Shown one piece after another: positions 1 through 9,294 of a stretch of DNA of 34,454 nt; within the stretch, counting starts at the first letter, position 1, and each line of letters opens with the position of its first letter. This DNA comes from Flavobacterium sp. Root935 (GTDB lineage: Bacteria; Bacteroidota; Bacteroidia; Flavobacteriales; Flavobacteriaceae), in the NCBI RefSeq assembly GCF_001429295.1, contig NZ_LMJL01000008.1:893777-928230 (forward strand). The letters run 5' to 3'. Both the position numbers and the translations under genes were made by a program. A model generated the notes under the pieces. It did not search any database and had not been told where the DNA came from. It worked only from the letters and a program-made list of their open reading frames with translations.

Positions 1-3
1 CTG

Positions 4-2607
4 ATGAAGGAAAAGGCATTCCTGCATAATTTGATAACATTTTGCTTACTCATTTTATTATTATCTCCGCTTAATGTTCAATCTCAAAAGAAAAAGAAAG
101 ACAAAAAAGAAGCGTCTACTGAAATTACAAAAGATTCAACCGACTCCAAAAAAGGAAAAAAATATGATGACCTTGTAAAAAAAGGTTCCGTTAAAAAAGG
201 ATTGTTCAATATTATTCAAGTTAAAACTGATGTTTATTTTGAAATTCAGGACAGCTTATTTCAAAGAGAATTTTTAGTTGTAAATAAATTATCTCAAGTT
301 CCTTTTCAAGTAAATGAAGCTGGTTTAAATAAAGGAATGAATTATGAAAACAAAATTATTAGTTTTTATAAAGATACAATCGCAAAGAAAGTCTGGGTAA
401 AATCGTATGTTCCTAAAGTTTCTTCACCAAAAGAAGATGCGATTACACAATCTGTACAAAATAATTTTGCCGAATCTATTATTGAAGTTTTTGATATTGA
501 AACTAAAAACAACGATTCTACATCTGTCGTAATAAAAGTAAACAAGATTTTTGACGGAAAACAAAAAAGCTTCAATGATGTTTTGAGCAACATTGGGTTT
601 GGAGGTTCTGTAAAATCTGAACTATCTTATATAGAAGGATTAAAATCTTTCCCAAAAAATATTGTTGTTAAATCTCAATTAACAACTTCTGTAAGCGAAG
701 GCGGACCGGCACTATCGGTAACGCTTGGCGTGACTAGTAATATTATTTTATTGGATAAAACTCCAATGAAACCTCGTTTTTCTGATAACCGAATTGGTTT
801 CTTTACCGAAAAGCATTGGTACTTTGCCGATGCACAGCAGGCAATGCTTGAAAAAGAATTGATTACCCGCTGGCGTTTAGAACCTAAGAAAGAAGATGAA
901 GAGCGATATTTGAAAGGTGAATTAGTAGAGCCGAAAAAACCAATCGTTTACTACATCGACCCATCTACTCCAAAACAATGGAGAAAATATATTATCGATG
1001 GAGTTCACGATTGGCAGGCAGCTTTTGAAAAAGCGGGTTTCAAAAATGCAATTATTGCAAAAGAACCTACTGAAAATGATTTAGATTTAGATTTTGATAT
1101 TGATGACGTACGTTATTCTGTGATTACGTATGCTGCATCTCCAAAATCGAATGCTATGGGACCATCTGTTGTGGACCCACGAAGCGGTGAAATTATCGAA
1201 TCGGATATTATCTGGTGGCATAATGTTATGACTTCGCTTCAAAGCTGGATGCGAATTCAAACTGGACCAATCGATCCAAAAGCAAGAGGAAATAAATTCA
1301 GCGACGAACATATGGGAGAAGCTATTCGCTTTGTTTCGTCTCATGAAGTTGGACATACTTTTGGTTTAAAACACAACATGGGTTCTTCTTTTGCTTATGA
1401 TGTTGAATCTTTAAGATCTAAAGAATTTACAGCAAAAATGGGCGGCACAGCTCCTTCTATTATGGATTATGCGCGTTACAATTATGTAGCACAGCCAGAA
1501 GATAATGTTACCGTTATTACTCCAAAAATTGGTGAATACGATAAATATGCTATCGAATGGGGTTACAGATGGTATGGTCCAAATGACAATGAAACTTTAA
1601 AATTAAACACTTTAATTGCCCAGCACCAAAATGACCCAATTTATTTCTACGGTGAACAGCAGGAAAATATAATTGATCCGCGTTCACAGTCTGAAGATTT
1701 AGGGAATGATGCAGTTAAAGCGAGCGAATATGGTTTGAAAAACTTAAAACGTGTTGTTGATAATATTGTAAACTGGACTTACGAGAAAGATCAATCGTAT
1801 TACGAAACTGGAAAATTATACATCGGAACTATTGGGCAATGGCAAATGTACAATCGTCATGTAATGAACAATATTGGCGGTATTTATCTCAATACAACTG
1901 TTCATGGCGATAACAAACAAAGTTATGTTCCAGTTCCTGCGGCAATGCAAAAAAGAGCTGTAGATTATTTGAATAAAAACATAATTACGATTCCGCAATG
2001 GTTATTTTTTAATGACATTTTAGACAAAACAAATCCGCTGAAAGATTCGCCTCTTGGTCCTTACGAGTATACGCCATACACGCTTTCAAGAGAATTACAA
2101 TACAGCATTTTGTATGATTTATTAAGCGATGATCGTTTGCTTAGAATGACAGAAAACGAATTGTATCAGCGCAATAAAACCAAAGAACAGGTTTTTACCG
2201 TAAATGACTTGTTTAAAAAATTACATCAAAGTGTTTTTGCCGGGACATTGGCCAATAAATCTTTGACCATTCTAGAAAGAATGACACAAAAGAATTATGT
2301 AGATGTTTTAGTTGTATCGACCAATAAATTGTTTGAAAAAACAGATGCAAAAAAAACAATCGAAATTCAGGAAACACTTAATATGCCGCATTTATGTAAT
2401 TATATAGATGATGCACACATGGCAAGAAATATCAATCAATCTTCTTTAAAAAGAGTTACAGAAGTGACTTCTGATAAAAAAGGAGAATTAAATAAAGTAC
2501 TTCAATTATTAAAAACAAAAAAGAATACAGGAGATCAATCAACCCAAAACCATTACCGCGATTTAATACAACGAATCGAAAAAGCCCTAAATAATACAAC
2601 CTTTTAA
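4..2607 (+). CDS. Secreted zinc-dependent metalloprotease (DUF5117/DUF5118 type)
   Basis: This 867-residue protein is likely an exported zinc peptidase. An N-terminal signal peptide of about 27 residues is visible (hydrophobic core, then VQSQ), followed by a lysine-rich linker. The metzincin-type zinc site HEVGHTFGLKHN is at residues 447-458, with H447, H451 and H457 as ligands and E448 as catalytic base; a Met-turn-like SIMDY is at 485-489. The length and the long N-terminal region before the catalytic core fit the Bacteroidota DUF5117/DUF5118 metalloprotease family. The ATG at base 4 is supported by the signal peptide right after it; the promoter lies outside the window. Only 15 bases separate it from the SusC gene, so the two are probably co-transcribed. 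I infer it cuts proteins or peptides at the cell surface or in the periplasm; the substrate is unknown. Confidence 0.88.
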   Translation: MKEKAFLHNLITFCLLILLLSPLNVQSQKKKKDKKEASTEITKDSTDSKKGKKYDDLVKKGSVKKGLFNIIQVKTDVYFEIQDSLFQREFLVVNKLSQVPFQVNEAGLNKGMNYENKIISFYKDTIAKKVWVKSYVPKVSSPKEDAITQSVQNNFAESIIEVFDIETKNNDSTSVVIKVNKIFDGKQKSFNDVLSNIGFGGSVKSELSYIEGLKSFPKNIVVKSQLTTSVSEGGPALSVTLGVTSNIILLDKTPMKPRFSDNRIGFFTEKHWYFADAQQAMLEKELITRWRLEPKKEDEERYLKGELVEPKKPIVYYIDPSTPKQWRKYIIDGVHDWQAAFEKAGFKNAIIAKEPTENDLDLDFDIDDVRYSVITYAASPKSNAMGPSVVDPRSGEIIESDIIWWHNVMTSLQSWMRIQTGPIDPKARGNKFSDEHMGEAIRFVSSHEVGHTFGLKHNMGSSFAYDVESLRSKEFTAKMGGTAPSIMDYARYNYVAQPEDNVTVITPKIGEYDKYAIEWGYRWYGPNDNETLKLNTLIAQHQNDPIYFYGEQQENIIDPRSQSEDLGNDAVKASEYGLKNLKRVVDNIVNWTYEKDQSYYETGKLYIGTIGQWQMYNRHVMNNIGGIYLNTTVHGDNKQSYVPVPAAMQKRAVDYLNKNIITIPQWLFFNDILDKTNPLKDSPLGPYEYTPYTLSRELQYSILYDLLSDDRLLRMTENELYQRNKTKEQVFTVNDLFKKLHQSVFAGTLANKSLTILERMTQKNYVDVLVVSTNKLFEKTDAKKTIEIQETLNMPHLCNYIDDAHMARNINQSSLKRVTEVTSDKKGELNKVLQLLKTKKNTGDQSTQNHYRDLIQRIEKALNNTTF

Positions 2608-2622
2608 TACCAATCCAAAAAC

Positions 2623-5600
2623 ATGAAAAAAATTCTACATGCCTTACTGCTGTTCCTGGCCATCGCAGGATACTCGCAGGAATCCCGAACTATTACGGGA
2701 ATTATTCTAGACGAAGCAGATCAGTCGCCTATTCCAGGTGCATCGATTTTTGTCGAAAACAATGCCATTTCAAACAAAACTGCATTAGCAGGAATTATTC
2801 AAAGTGAAGCAATCGGAACTACTACAGATTTCGACGGTAAATTCACCTTAAAAATTGGAAAAAACGTTACTTCTTTGAGAGTTACTTTTATGGGATACAA
2901 ATCGTACACTCTTGAATTAGACTCTCAAAAAAACTATACCATTAATTTAAAATCTGAATCTGCAAAACTTCAAGAGGTTGTAGTTACAGGTTATCAAAAA
3001 ATTGAGAAAAGAAAAGTTACCGGTGCTGTTACCAAAATTGATATGGCTGCAATCCAGCAAACTGGGGTTTCTAGTATAGATCAATTATTGGTGGGACAAA
3101 TTGCAGGTGTTGCTGTTTCTACTCCATCTGGTGCTCCTGGTGCTCCGGCAAAAATTAGAATTAGGGGTACAGCTTCTCTTAACGGTACACAAGATCCTCT
3201 TTGGGTACTTGATGGTTTACCATTAGAAGGAAATGAAGTTCCAAAAAATTACGATAAAGATAATATCGATGTATTAAACAATTTCTCTATCGCAGGTTTA
3301 AACCCAGATGATATTAAAGATATTACTGTTCTTAAAGATGCTGCTGCAACGGCTATTTACGGTGCTCGTGCTGCAAATGGTGTAATCGTTGTAACTACTA
3401 AAAAAGGTAAAGCCGGTAAAATGGTTGTAAACTTTAATACAAATACTTTTATTACACAAAGACCAGAATTTTCTAAATTAAACTTATTGAATGCAAGCCA
3501 AAAAGTTGATTTAGAGCTTAACATGGCAAGCCGTGAAGATTTAACATACAGAGACAACGCTGGAGAAATTTCTCGTATCCTTAACGGATCTAATGAACTA
3601 GCTGCTTTTAGAGCTGGTGGATTTTCTTCTTTAAGTCCAGCAACTCAACAATCTATTAATGATTTAAGAAACAACAATACCAACTGGGGTAACTTAATTT
3701 ACCAAACTGCAATAAACACGCAGCACGGTTTAAGTTTATCTGGCGGTGGTGAAAAATCAGATTACTATTTCTCTTTAGGATACTATGATGAGAAAGGAAC
3801 AACTATCGGGACTGGTTTCAAACGTTACAACTTAACTTTGAAAAACAATTTCGAAATTACAGATAAATTTAAAGTTGGAGTTGGAATTTTTGGTTCTGAA
3901 AACAAAACTACATCTTACTTAACAGATACTGACGCTTTTACAAGTCCAAGTAATTATTCTAGAAATGTAAACCCATATTTAACTCCATACAATGCTGACG
4001 GAAGTTATAAATATGACCAAGATATTTCTGGTTACTCAGATCGTTATGTTCCATTTAATATTTTAGAAGAAAGAGCAAACACTTCTTACGACTTAAAAAC
4101 AAGAGCTGTAAAAGCTTTATTGGACGCTGAATACAAAATCACTAGAGATTTAAGAGTAACATCACAATTAGGTTTACAATTAGACAATACTTCTAGCGAA
4201 AAATTTGCTGATAAAGACACTTATTATACTAGAAAACAAAGAGAAAAATCTCGTTACTTTACTAACGGAGCTTTCAACTATTTCCTTCCTGATGGTGGTA
4301 TTATCCAAAACTCAAACACTGACTTTTTTCAGTACAATCTAAAAACTATGGTGAATTACTCTAAAACTTTTGGAGAAAAGCACGAAGTTGAAGCCATGAT
4401 TGGTAATGAGTTAAGAAGAAGTTACGCAACTTCTATTTCAACAAAAGGTTTTGGATTTGACAAGAGCACTTTGACTACAAAACCAATTATGTTCCCAAAT
4501 ACCAATTTTGCTAATGATTTGGAATACAGAACGTATTTGAAAACGGAAAACGAAAATGCTTTTGCTTCATTTTTTGCTACGGCATCATATACATACGATA
4601 GAAAATACAGTTTCTTTGGAAGTGTTAGATACGATGGTTCAGATTTATTTGGTGTAGATCCAAAGTACAAATATCTGCCGCTTTGGTCAACATCTGCTTC
4701 ATGGACCGTTTCTGAAGAAGATTTCTTAAAAGATAACTTAACACTTTCTAACTTAAGATTCCGTGCTTCGTATGGTTTACAAGGTAACATTGACAAAAAT
4801 ACTTCTCCATTTGTAGTAGGAACGTATAAAAACACAACCATTTTACCAGGACAGACAGAACAAACCATTTCTGTAGAAAGTCCGCCAAACGATAAATTAC
4901 GTTGGGAAAAAACGTCTAATACCAACTTAGGTATGGATCTTGGCTTGTTCAACAACCGTATCAGCATTGTAACTGATTTTTACGGAAGAAAAAGTTCTGA
5001 CTTAATTGGTTCAAGAGCACTTCCTTTAGAAAATGGTTTTGAATACACGAATTTAAACTGGGCGCAAGTAACCAATAGAGGTTATGAGATTACTTTATCT
5101 ACAAGAAATATTGACCGTCCAAATTTTAAATGGAATACAAGTATTAACTTTTCTCACAACAAAAGTAATGTAGATCGTATTGAAGTACGTGATAATGATT
5201 TTCTTCCAAGTAGAGAAGGTCTTCCTGTAAATGCTGTTTTTGGTTATAAAACAAATGGAATTGACGAAAACGGATATCCATTATTTGTAAACAAAAAAGG
5301 AGAAACAGTAAATGCTCAGAAATTCTTCGGATTATATGATCCTTATGCTGACTTCTTCCCTGGAGAACTTACACAGTCAAGTTTATCAGCTGCTGAAATG
5401 AGAGATTTATTTGTTTACTTAGGCGATAGAGATCCTAAATTTACAGGTGGTCTTACCAACACTATTAAAGTAAGTAATTTTGATTTCACAGTAGCTGCTG
5501 CCTTCAATTTGAAGCAAACTGTAGTAAGAACTCCTCCTTATAACGGGACAATAGTTGATAGAGGACAAAATTATACTAATGATATTTTAAATGCATGGTC

Positions 5601-5961
5601 ACCAACAAATACATCTTCTAATTTACCTGGAATTACAAGTAAAGATTCTGGAACAGGAGATTCGTATATGGCATACTTATGGTTTTCTGGACAAAATCAA
5701 ATTCCAACTTACAATTATTTAGATACATGGGTTAGCGAAATGAGTTATATGAGATTAAGCAGTATGCGTTTAGGATACACATTCCCTAAAGCATTTACAG
5801 ATCATATCAATATTCAAAGCATCAGACTTAATGTTGAGGCAAGAAACTTATTCGTAATTAGTTCAGATTACAAAGGTTACTTTGATCCAGAAACTTTCGG
5901 AAACATTTATGCACAACCAGTTCCTAAATCATTCACTTTAGGATGTAATGTAACTTTCTAA
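2623..5961 (+). CDS. SusC/RagA-family TonB-linked outer membrane transporter
   Basis: This is a 1112-residue TonB-dependent outer membrane channel of the SusC/RagA class. In order it has a signal peptide (residues 1-18), a carboxypeptidase-regulatory-like beta-sandwich (about 22-110, ending near the DFDGKF motif), a plug domain (about 115-265) with the SusC signature ending AIYGARAANGVIVVTTK, and a beta-barrel to a C-terminal aromatic residue (VTF). Two features stand out: an insert of roughly 17 residues in the N-terminal sandwich before TTDFDGKF, and a charged insert in the plug (around GNEVPKNYDKDN). The family imports oligosaccharides or oligopeptides with a SusD lid. The SusD gene follows after 11 bases and a metalloprotease precedes it, so peptide import as in RagAB is more likely than glycan import. 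No sugar hydrolase is in the window. Confidence 0.96.
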   Translation: MKKILHALLLFLAIAGYSQESRTITGIILDEADQSPIPGASIFVENNAISNKTALAGIIQSEAIGTTTDFDGKFTLKIGKNVTSLRVTFMGYKSYTLELDSQKNYTINLKSESAKLQEVVVTGYQKIEKRKVTGAVTKIDMAAIQQTGVSSIDQLLVGQIAGVAVSTPSGAPGAPAKIRIRGTASLNGTQDPLWVLDGLPLEGNEVPKNYDKDNIDVLNNFSIAGLNPDDIKDITVLKDAAATAIYGARAANGVIVVTTKKGKAGKMVVNFNTNTFITQRPEFSKLNLLNASQKVDLELNMASREDLTYRDNAGEISRILNGSNELAAFRAGGFSSLSPATQQSINDLRNNNTNWGNLIYQTAINTQHGLSLSGGGEKSDYYFSLGYYDEKGTTIGTGFKRYNLTLKNNFEITDKFKVGVGIFGSENKTTSYLTDTDAFTSPSNYSRNVNPYLTPYNADGSYKYDQDISGYSDRYVPFNILEERANTSYDLKTRAVKALLDAEYKITRDLRVTSQLGLQLDNTSSEKFADKDTYYTRKQREKSRYFTNGAFNYFLPDGGIIQNSNTDFFQYNLKTMVNYSKTFGEKHEVEAMIGNELRRSYATSISTKGFGFDKSTLTTKPIMFPNTNFANDLEYRTYLKTENENAFASFFATASYTYDRKYSFFGSVRYDGSDLFGVDPKYKYLPLWSTSASWTVSEEDFLKDNLTLSNLRFRASYGLQGNIDKNTSPFVVGTYKNTTILPGQTEQTISVESPPNDKLRWEKTSNTNLGMDLGLFNNRISIVTDFYGRKSSDLIGSRALPLENGFEYTNLNWAQVTNRGYEITLSTRNIDRPNFKWNTSINFSHNKSNVDRIEVRDNDFLPSREGLPVNAVFGYKTNGIDENGYPLFVNKKGETVNAQKFFGLYDPYADFFPGELTQSSLSAAEMRDLFVYLGDRDPKFTGGLTNTIKVSNFDFTVAAAFNLKQTVVRTPPYNGTIVDRGQNYTNDILNAWSPTNTSSNLPGITSKDSGTGDSYMAYLWFSGQNQIPTYNYLDTWVSEMSYMRLSSMRLGYTFPKAFTDHINIQSIRLNVEARNLFVISSDYKGYFDPETFGNIYAQPVPKSFTLGCNVTF

Positions 5962-5972
5962 TACAATTAAAG

Positions 5973-7292
5973 ATGAAAAAAATCTCAAAATACATATTAC
6001 TTTTTGTTGCTGCAATTGCAGTAACAAGCTGCGATGATTATCTGGATATAACACCTGTTGGCCGTGTTATTCCAGAAACACAAGAACAATTTCGTGCGGT
6101 ATTAACAACAGGATATTCAAAATATCCGGAACATAAAGCATTGACGACACTTCGTACAGATGAATTGACGATGGATGAATTTAACGAAGATGTCAATATC
6201 TACAAAGATATTTTTATCTGGAAAGATTCCAATCCAGACCGTATTACAAGAGATTTTCAATATCAGGATTTATATAATGTAATTTTCTACACGAATGTGG
6301 TGATCAACGAAGCATCAAAAAAATTAGCTGCTTCTGAAGAAAAAAATCAATTAATTGGAGAAGCTTATGCTTTACGAGCAATGGCTTATTTTGATTTGGT
6401 TAACCTTTTCGCAAAACCATACAATGCTGCAACTGCTGCTTCAGACAAAGGCGTTCCTTTGGCTTTAGAAATTGATTTGGAGCAGGTTTTCGTTCCTCAA
6501 AGTGTTGAAGTAATTTACAATCAAATAATTACTGATACTCAAGAAGCTGAAAAACTAATCAATTTAAATTCACAACCAAAAGGTTTAAATTATCGTTTTT
6601 CAAAAGTTGCATTATTCAGCTTAGAAAGCCGTGTTTACTTACATCAGCAACAATGGCAGAAATCTTTAGATGCTTCAAATAAAGCGTTGGCAATCAACAA
6701 CAATCTGGTTGATTTAAAAGCTGCCTCTGTTTTTGCAACAAAATACGATTCAAAAGAATCTATTTTAGCTTTAGAAGATGCATACATTAACAGATTAAAG
6801 GGAGCTTCATACGCTTCGCCTGAATTAATTGCGGCTTACAACAGAACAACCGATTTACGTTTTCCACTTTACTTTTTAGCAAGCGGAAGCCGTTTTAGAA
6901 TTCAAAAAGGTGGTAATGACGATCAAAAAAGTTCTTTTAGAACTTCTGAATTGTATTTAACAAAAGCAGAAACAGCTGCAAAATTAAATAACCTTGGCGA
7001 TGCTAAAACAACATTGTTGAGTTTCATCAAAAACAGATATACTGCAGCAGCTTATGCTCAGCTTGAAAGTGATGTAAATGCGATGAATGAAGCTGATTTA
7101 ACAAACTTCATTTTAGCCGAGAGACAACGTGAATTTGCTGTTGAAGGACAGCGTTGGTTTGATTTGAGAAGAACATCTCAAAAACAAATTGTTCACAAAT
7201 TTGGTGGTGAAGATTATACTTTGATACAAAACGATCCGCGTTACACGATTATTTATCCAGCAAGTGCGAGATTGAACAATCCCAATCTATAA
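5973..7292 (+). CDS. SusD/RagB-family surface lipoprotein
   Basis: This 439-residue lipoprotein is the substrate-binding lid of the preceding SusC-type channel. It has a lipoprotein signal with the acylated cysteine at C20 (AVTSC), followed at once by DDYLD; acidic residues just after the cysteine match the lipoprotein export signal that sends Bacteroidota lipoproteins to the outer face of the outer membrane. The central TPR-like region contains the family-typical EAYALRAMAYFDLVNLF segment, and the C-terminal part contains ERQREFAVEGQRWFDLRR, a SusD hallmark. At 439 residues it is shorter than many SusD proteins, compatible with the RagB/SusD-like short class. A hairpin terminator follows the stop codon, so it probably closes the protease-susC-susD operon. 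Confidence 0.95.
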   Translation: MKKISKYILLFVAAIAVTSCDDYLDITPVGRVIPETQEQFRAVLTTGYSKYPEHKALTTLRTDELTMDEFNEDVNIYKDIFIWKDSNPDRITRDFQYQDLYNVIFYTNVVINEASKKLAASEEKNQLIGEAYALRAMAYFDLVNLFAKPYNAATAASDKGVPLALEIDLEQVFVPQSVEVIYNQIITDTQEAEKLINLNSQPKGLNYRFSKVALFSLESRVYLHQQQWQKSLDASNKALAINNNLVDLKAASVFATKYDSKESILALEDAYINRLKGASYASPELIAAYNRTTDLRFPLYFLASGSRFRIQKGGNDDQKSSFRTSELYLTKAETAAKLNNLGDAKTTLLSFIKNRYTAAAYAQLESDVNAMNEADLTNFILAERQREFAVEGQRWFDLRRTSQKQIVHKFGGEDYTLIQNDPRYTIIYPASARLNNPNL

Positions 7293-7308
7293 TACCTATT
7301 GTTTTTTT

Positions 7309-7343
7309 TAAAAGGTTCAGTTGAAAAACTGGACCTTTTTTTT
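7309..7343 (+). terminator. Rho-independent terminator after susD
   Basis: The stem pairs aaaggttcag (7311-7320) with ctggaccttt (7329-7338), ten pairs including one G-T wobble, with an 8-base loop and a run of eight or more T. It lies 17 bases after the SusD stop codon and before the next promoter. Confidence 0.88.
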
Positions 7344-7375
7344 GATATAATATTTACAACAAAATGCATTCTTTA

Positions 7376-7405
7376 TTGTAATAAATAATTAGTGAATTAT
7401 CTTTG
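7376..7405 (+). promoter_or_regulatory. Bacteroidota-type promoter of the LytTR regulator
   Basis: TTG at 7376-7378 and TATCTTTG at 7398-7405 are separated by 19 bases, matching the -33/-7 pattern of the Bacteroidota housekeeping sigma factor (TTG-N19-TAnnTTTG). The ATG follows 33 bases after the -7 box. Confidence 0.75.
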
Positions 7406-7438
7406 CAAATAATTCGAGCGTATAAAAATGTCTAAAAG

Positions 7439-8203
7439 ATGAAAATTGCTATTGTTGAAGACGAATATCTTGCTTCCAGCTATCTAAAATCCATTTTAGA
7501 GCAGCAGGAAATTCTACAGATCACAGCAATTACAGTTCTAAAATCTGTAAAAGAAGCTGTTGTTTTCTTTAGTGAAAACAAAGTCGATTTAGCTTTTATG
7601 GACATTCATCTGGGCGACGGAAAGAGTTTGGAGATTTTCGAAAAAACAATCATCGCCTGCCCCGTTATTTTTATTACCGCTTACGATTCTTATGCGATAT
7701 CTGTTTTCAAGCATTTTACAATCGATTATCTTTTAAAACCATTTGAAGAAACAGAATTATTAGAGGCGCTTCATAAATTCAAAAAAATCAAAAACAGTTT
7801 TAACAGCGAGTCTACGCTTCAATCCCTAATAGCGCTAGAAAATCCAGAAAACAGTAAAATACAGCGTCATTTCTTGGTCAACCACGGTTATAAATTGATT
7901 TCTATTAATGAAAGCGAAATCAACTATTTTGCTGCCACGGGAAAGCATCTTTTTATTTATGTAAAATCTGGAAATAGTTACTTATATAATAGTACGATTA
8001 CAGATATCATAAACAACCTAGACACCTTTATCTTCTTTAAAATAAACAGAAAGTATATCGTTCATAGAAACAGCATCAAAGAAGTCATCAAACATTCTCA
8101 CCAAAAAGTCGAACTAATTTTGACCGTTCCGTCTGTAGAAAATGACCCTATTTTCATCAGCAAAAAAGAAATTAATAATTTTAAAAATTGGCTCGATCAG
8201 TAA
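7439..8203 (+). CDS. LytTR-family response regulator
   Basis: This 254-residue cytoplasmic two-component regulator has a receiver domain (residues 1-120) and a LytTR DNA-binding domain (about 145-254). Receiver residues are all present: acidic pocket E7/D8, phospho-acceptor D55 (FMDIHLGDG), T80 (ITAYD) and K100 (LLKPF). The LytTR part contains INYFAATGKHLFIY and FFKINRKYIVHRNSI, the usual beta-strand and DNA-contact region. Members of this group usually sit beside a LytS-like sensor histidine kinase; none is adjacent, since a terminator separates it from susD and the next gene is unrelated. Its own promoter is visible upstream. Its targets cannot be read from the sequence; control of the preceding uptake operon is possible but unsupported. 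Confidence 0.94.
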   Translation: MKIAIVEDEYLASSYLKSILEQQEILQITAITVLKSVKEAVVFFSENKVDLAFMDIHLGDGKSLEIFEKTIIACPVIFITAYDSYAISVFKHFTIDYLLKPFEETELLEALHKFKKIKNSFNSESTLQSLIALENPENSKIQRHFLVNHGYKLISINESEINYFAATGKHLFIYVKSGNSYLYNSTITDIINNLDTFIFFKINRKYIVHRNSIKEVIKHSHQKVELILTVPSVENDPIFISKKEINNFKNWLDQ

Positions 8204-8390
8204 TTAACAATTCATTATCTTAAAATTTATACTTACTGGCAAATTAAAAAACTACATAATTCACAATTTGTGATTTAAAATCCGATTAAAAACTGTCGAA
8301 ATCGCTTTAAAACGTTAAATTAGCGTTATAGAAATCATAAAATTGATCTTTCATAATCAACAACATAGCGGTAATTTTTCGTTTATTATT

Positions 8391-8398
8391 TATCTTTG
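8391..8398 (+). promoter_or_regulatory. -7 box upstream of the NUMOD4/HNH-like gene
   Basis: TATCTTTG is an exact match to TAnnTTTG, 28 bases before the ATG at 8427. I see no TTG at the expected -33 distance, so the promoter is only partly supported. Confidence 0.5.
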
Positions 8399-8426
8399 AG
8401 AATATAGAAATCAAATGTAAAAGAAA

Positions 8427-9011
8427 ATGCCACAAAATAGATTTTATCCAAACGAACAGTTTAAAGAAATAGAAATAAACGCCTCATTACAATTAAGATA
8501 TGCCATTTCAAACAGAGGAAGACTTATAAGTTTTACTGATGAAATTGAAAACGGACGCCTCCTAAAAGGCGGATTAAGCGACGGATATCCAACCTTCCGT
8601 TTTAAGGTTAAAAAAGACGATAAAATTGTAAACAAATATCTCTTCCTATACAAATTAGTAGCCCAATATTTTATTCCGAAAGATTCCGAAGATCAAACGT
8701 ATGTTCTGCATTTAGATTACAACAGAGCAAATGATGATGTAAGCAATTTACGCTGGGCAACCAAGCAGGAAATGATGGCGCACAGCCGTAAAAGTCCGAG
8801 AGTTATCCAAGCCAAAAAGAATCTAATCGAACACAATCTTAAAGCCGACGGACGAAAATTAACAACAACGAAAGTCATGTTAATCAAAAAAATTCTTGCG
8901 CGTCCAGAACAAAAAACACGTCTTAAAATGATTGCCAAACAATTCGGAGTAAGCGAAATGCAGATCAGAAGAATTGCCAGCGGAGAAAACTGGGGACACG
9001 TTAAGATTTAA
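8427..9011 (+). CDS. NUMOD4/HNH-like protein with C-terminal helix-turn-helix
   Basis: This 194-residue protein looks like a homing-endonuclease-derived DNA-binding protein. Residues 25-36 (YAISNRGRLISF) match the NUMOD4 pattern of YxxSNxGR. Residues 75-119 (YKLVAQYFIP, then H95-x-D-x-N99, SNLRWAT and H119) match the HNH_3 layout, but the usual paired histidine in the HH-x-D motif is reduced to a single H95 (VLHLDYN). Residues about 145-190 (IAKQFGVSEMQIRRIASG) form a clear helix-turn-helix. It stands alone, has its own -7 box, and is not inside an intron or intein. I infer a domesticated DNA-binding protein, possibly without nuclease activity; an active HNH nuclease cannot be excluded. Confidence 0.75.
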   Translation: MPQNRFYPNEQFKEIEINASLQLRYAISNRGRLISFTDEIENGRLLKGGLSDGYPTFRFKVKKDDKIVNKYLFLYKLVAQYFIPKDSEDQTYVLHLDYNRANDDVSNLRWATKQEMMAHSRKSPRVIQAKKNLIEHNLKADGRKLTTTKVMLIKKILARPEQKTRLKMIAKQFGVSEMQIRRIASGENWGHVKI

Positions 9012-9105
9012 TGGTTGATAGTTAATGGTTGATGGTTGATAGTTAATGGTTAATGGTTAATGGTTAATGGTTAATGGTTAATGGTTGATTATTAATTGTT
9101 AATTG
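9010..9105. repeat. Tandem heptamer array GTTAATG
   Basis: Six perfect copies of GTTAATG run from 9042 to 9083. Variant copies (GTTGAT, GATGGTT types) flank them on the left from about 9010, and two copies of a TAATTGT heptamer follow at about 9093-9106. It starts at the stop codon of the NUMOD4/HNH-like gene. Confidence 0.93.
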
Positions 9106-9167
9106 TTTGATGTTACTTCAAAAATTAACTGGTAACATAATAATTAACAACTAAGAATTAATAACGT

Positions 9168-9194
9168 TTGTCAGGCTGAGCGAAGTCGAAGCCC
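9168..9194 (+). repeat. Dispersed 27-base repeat, copy 1
   Basis: Starting ttgtcaggctgagcgaagtc, these 27 bases are identical to the reverse complement of 32450-32476. The word GTCAxxCTGAGCGAAGTCGAAG is of the REP-like kind scattered through many Bacteroidota genomes. Confidence 0.88.
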
Positions 9195-9229
9195 ACGCAA
9201 AGAATTCCACATGAAATTTAAAATTATAA

Positions 9230-9294
9230 TAGCCACAGATTACACAGATTAACACTGATTTTAAAATCTTTTTAATCCTAACAATCTGTGGCTA
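9230..9294. repeat. Palindromic intergenic element (AGCCACAGATT type)
   Basis: A perfect 12-base inverted repeat, tagccacagatt at 9230-9241 and aatctgtggcta at 9283-9294, flanks a 41-base centre containing further acagatt/ctgatt words. It resembles a short dispersed palindrome; no open frame lies in it. Confidence 0.75.

Noticed and set aside
4422..4967. Long minus-strand open frame (181 residues) opposite SusC
   Set aside because: It is antisense to a well supported coding region, and its residues follow the codon pattern of the SusC frame.
9010..9105. CRISPR array
   Set aside because: The unit is only 7 bases with no spacers and no cas genes are nearby; the same holds for the other heptamer arrays.
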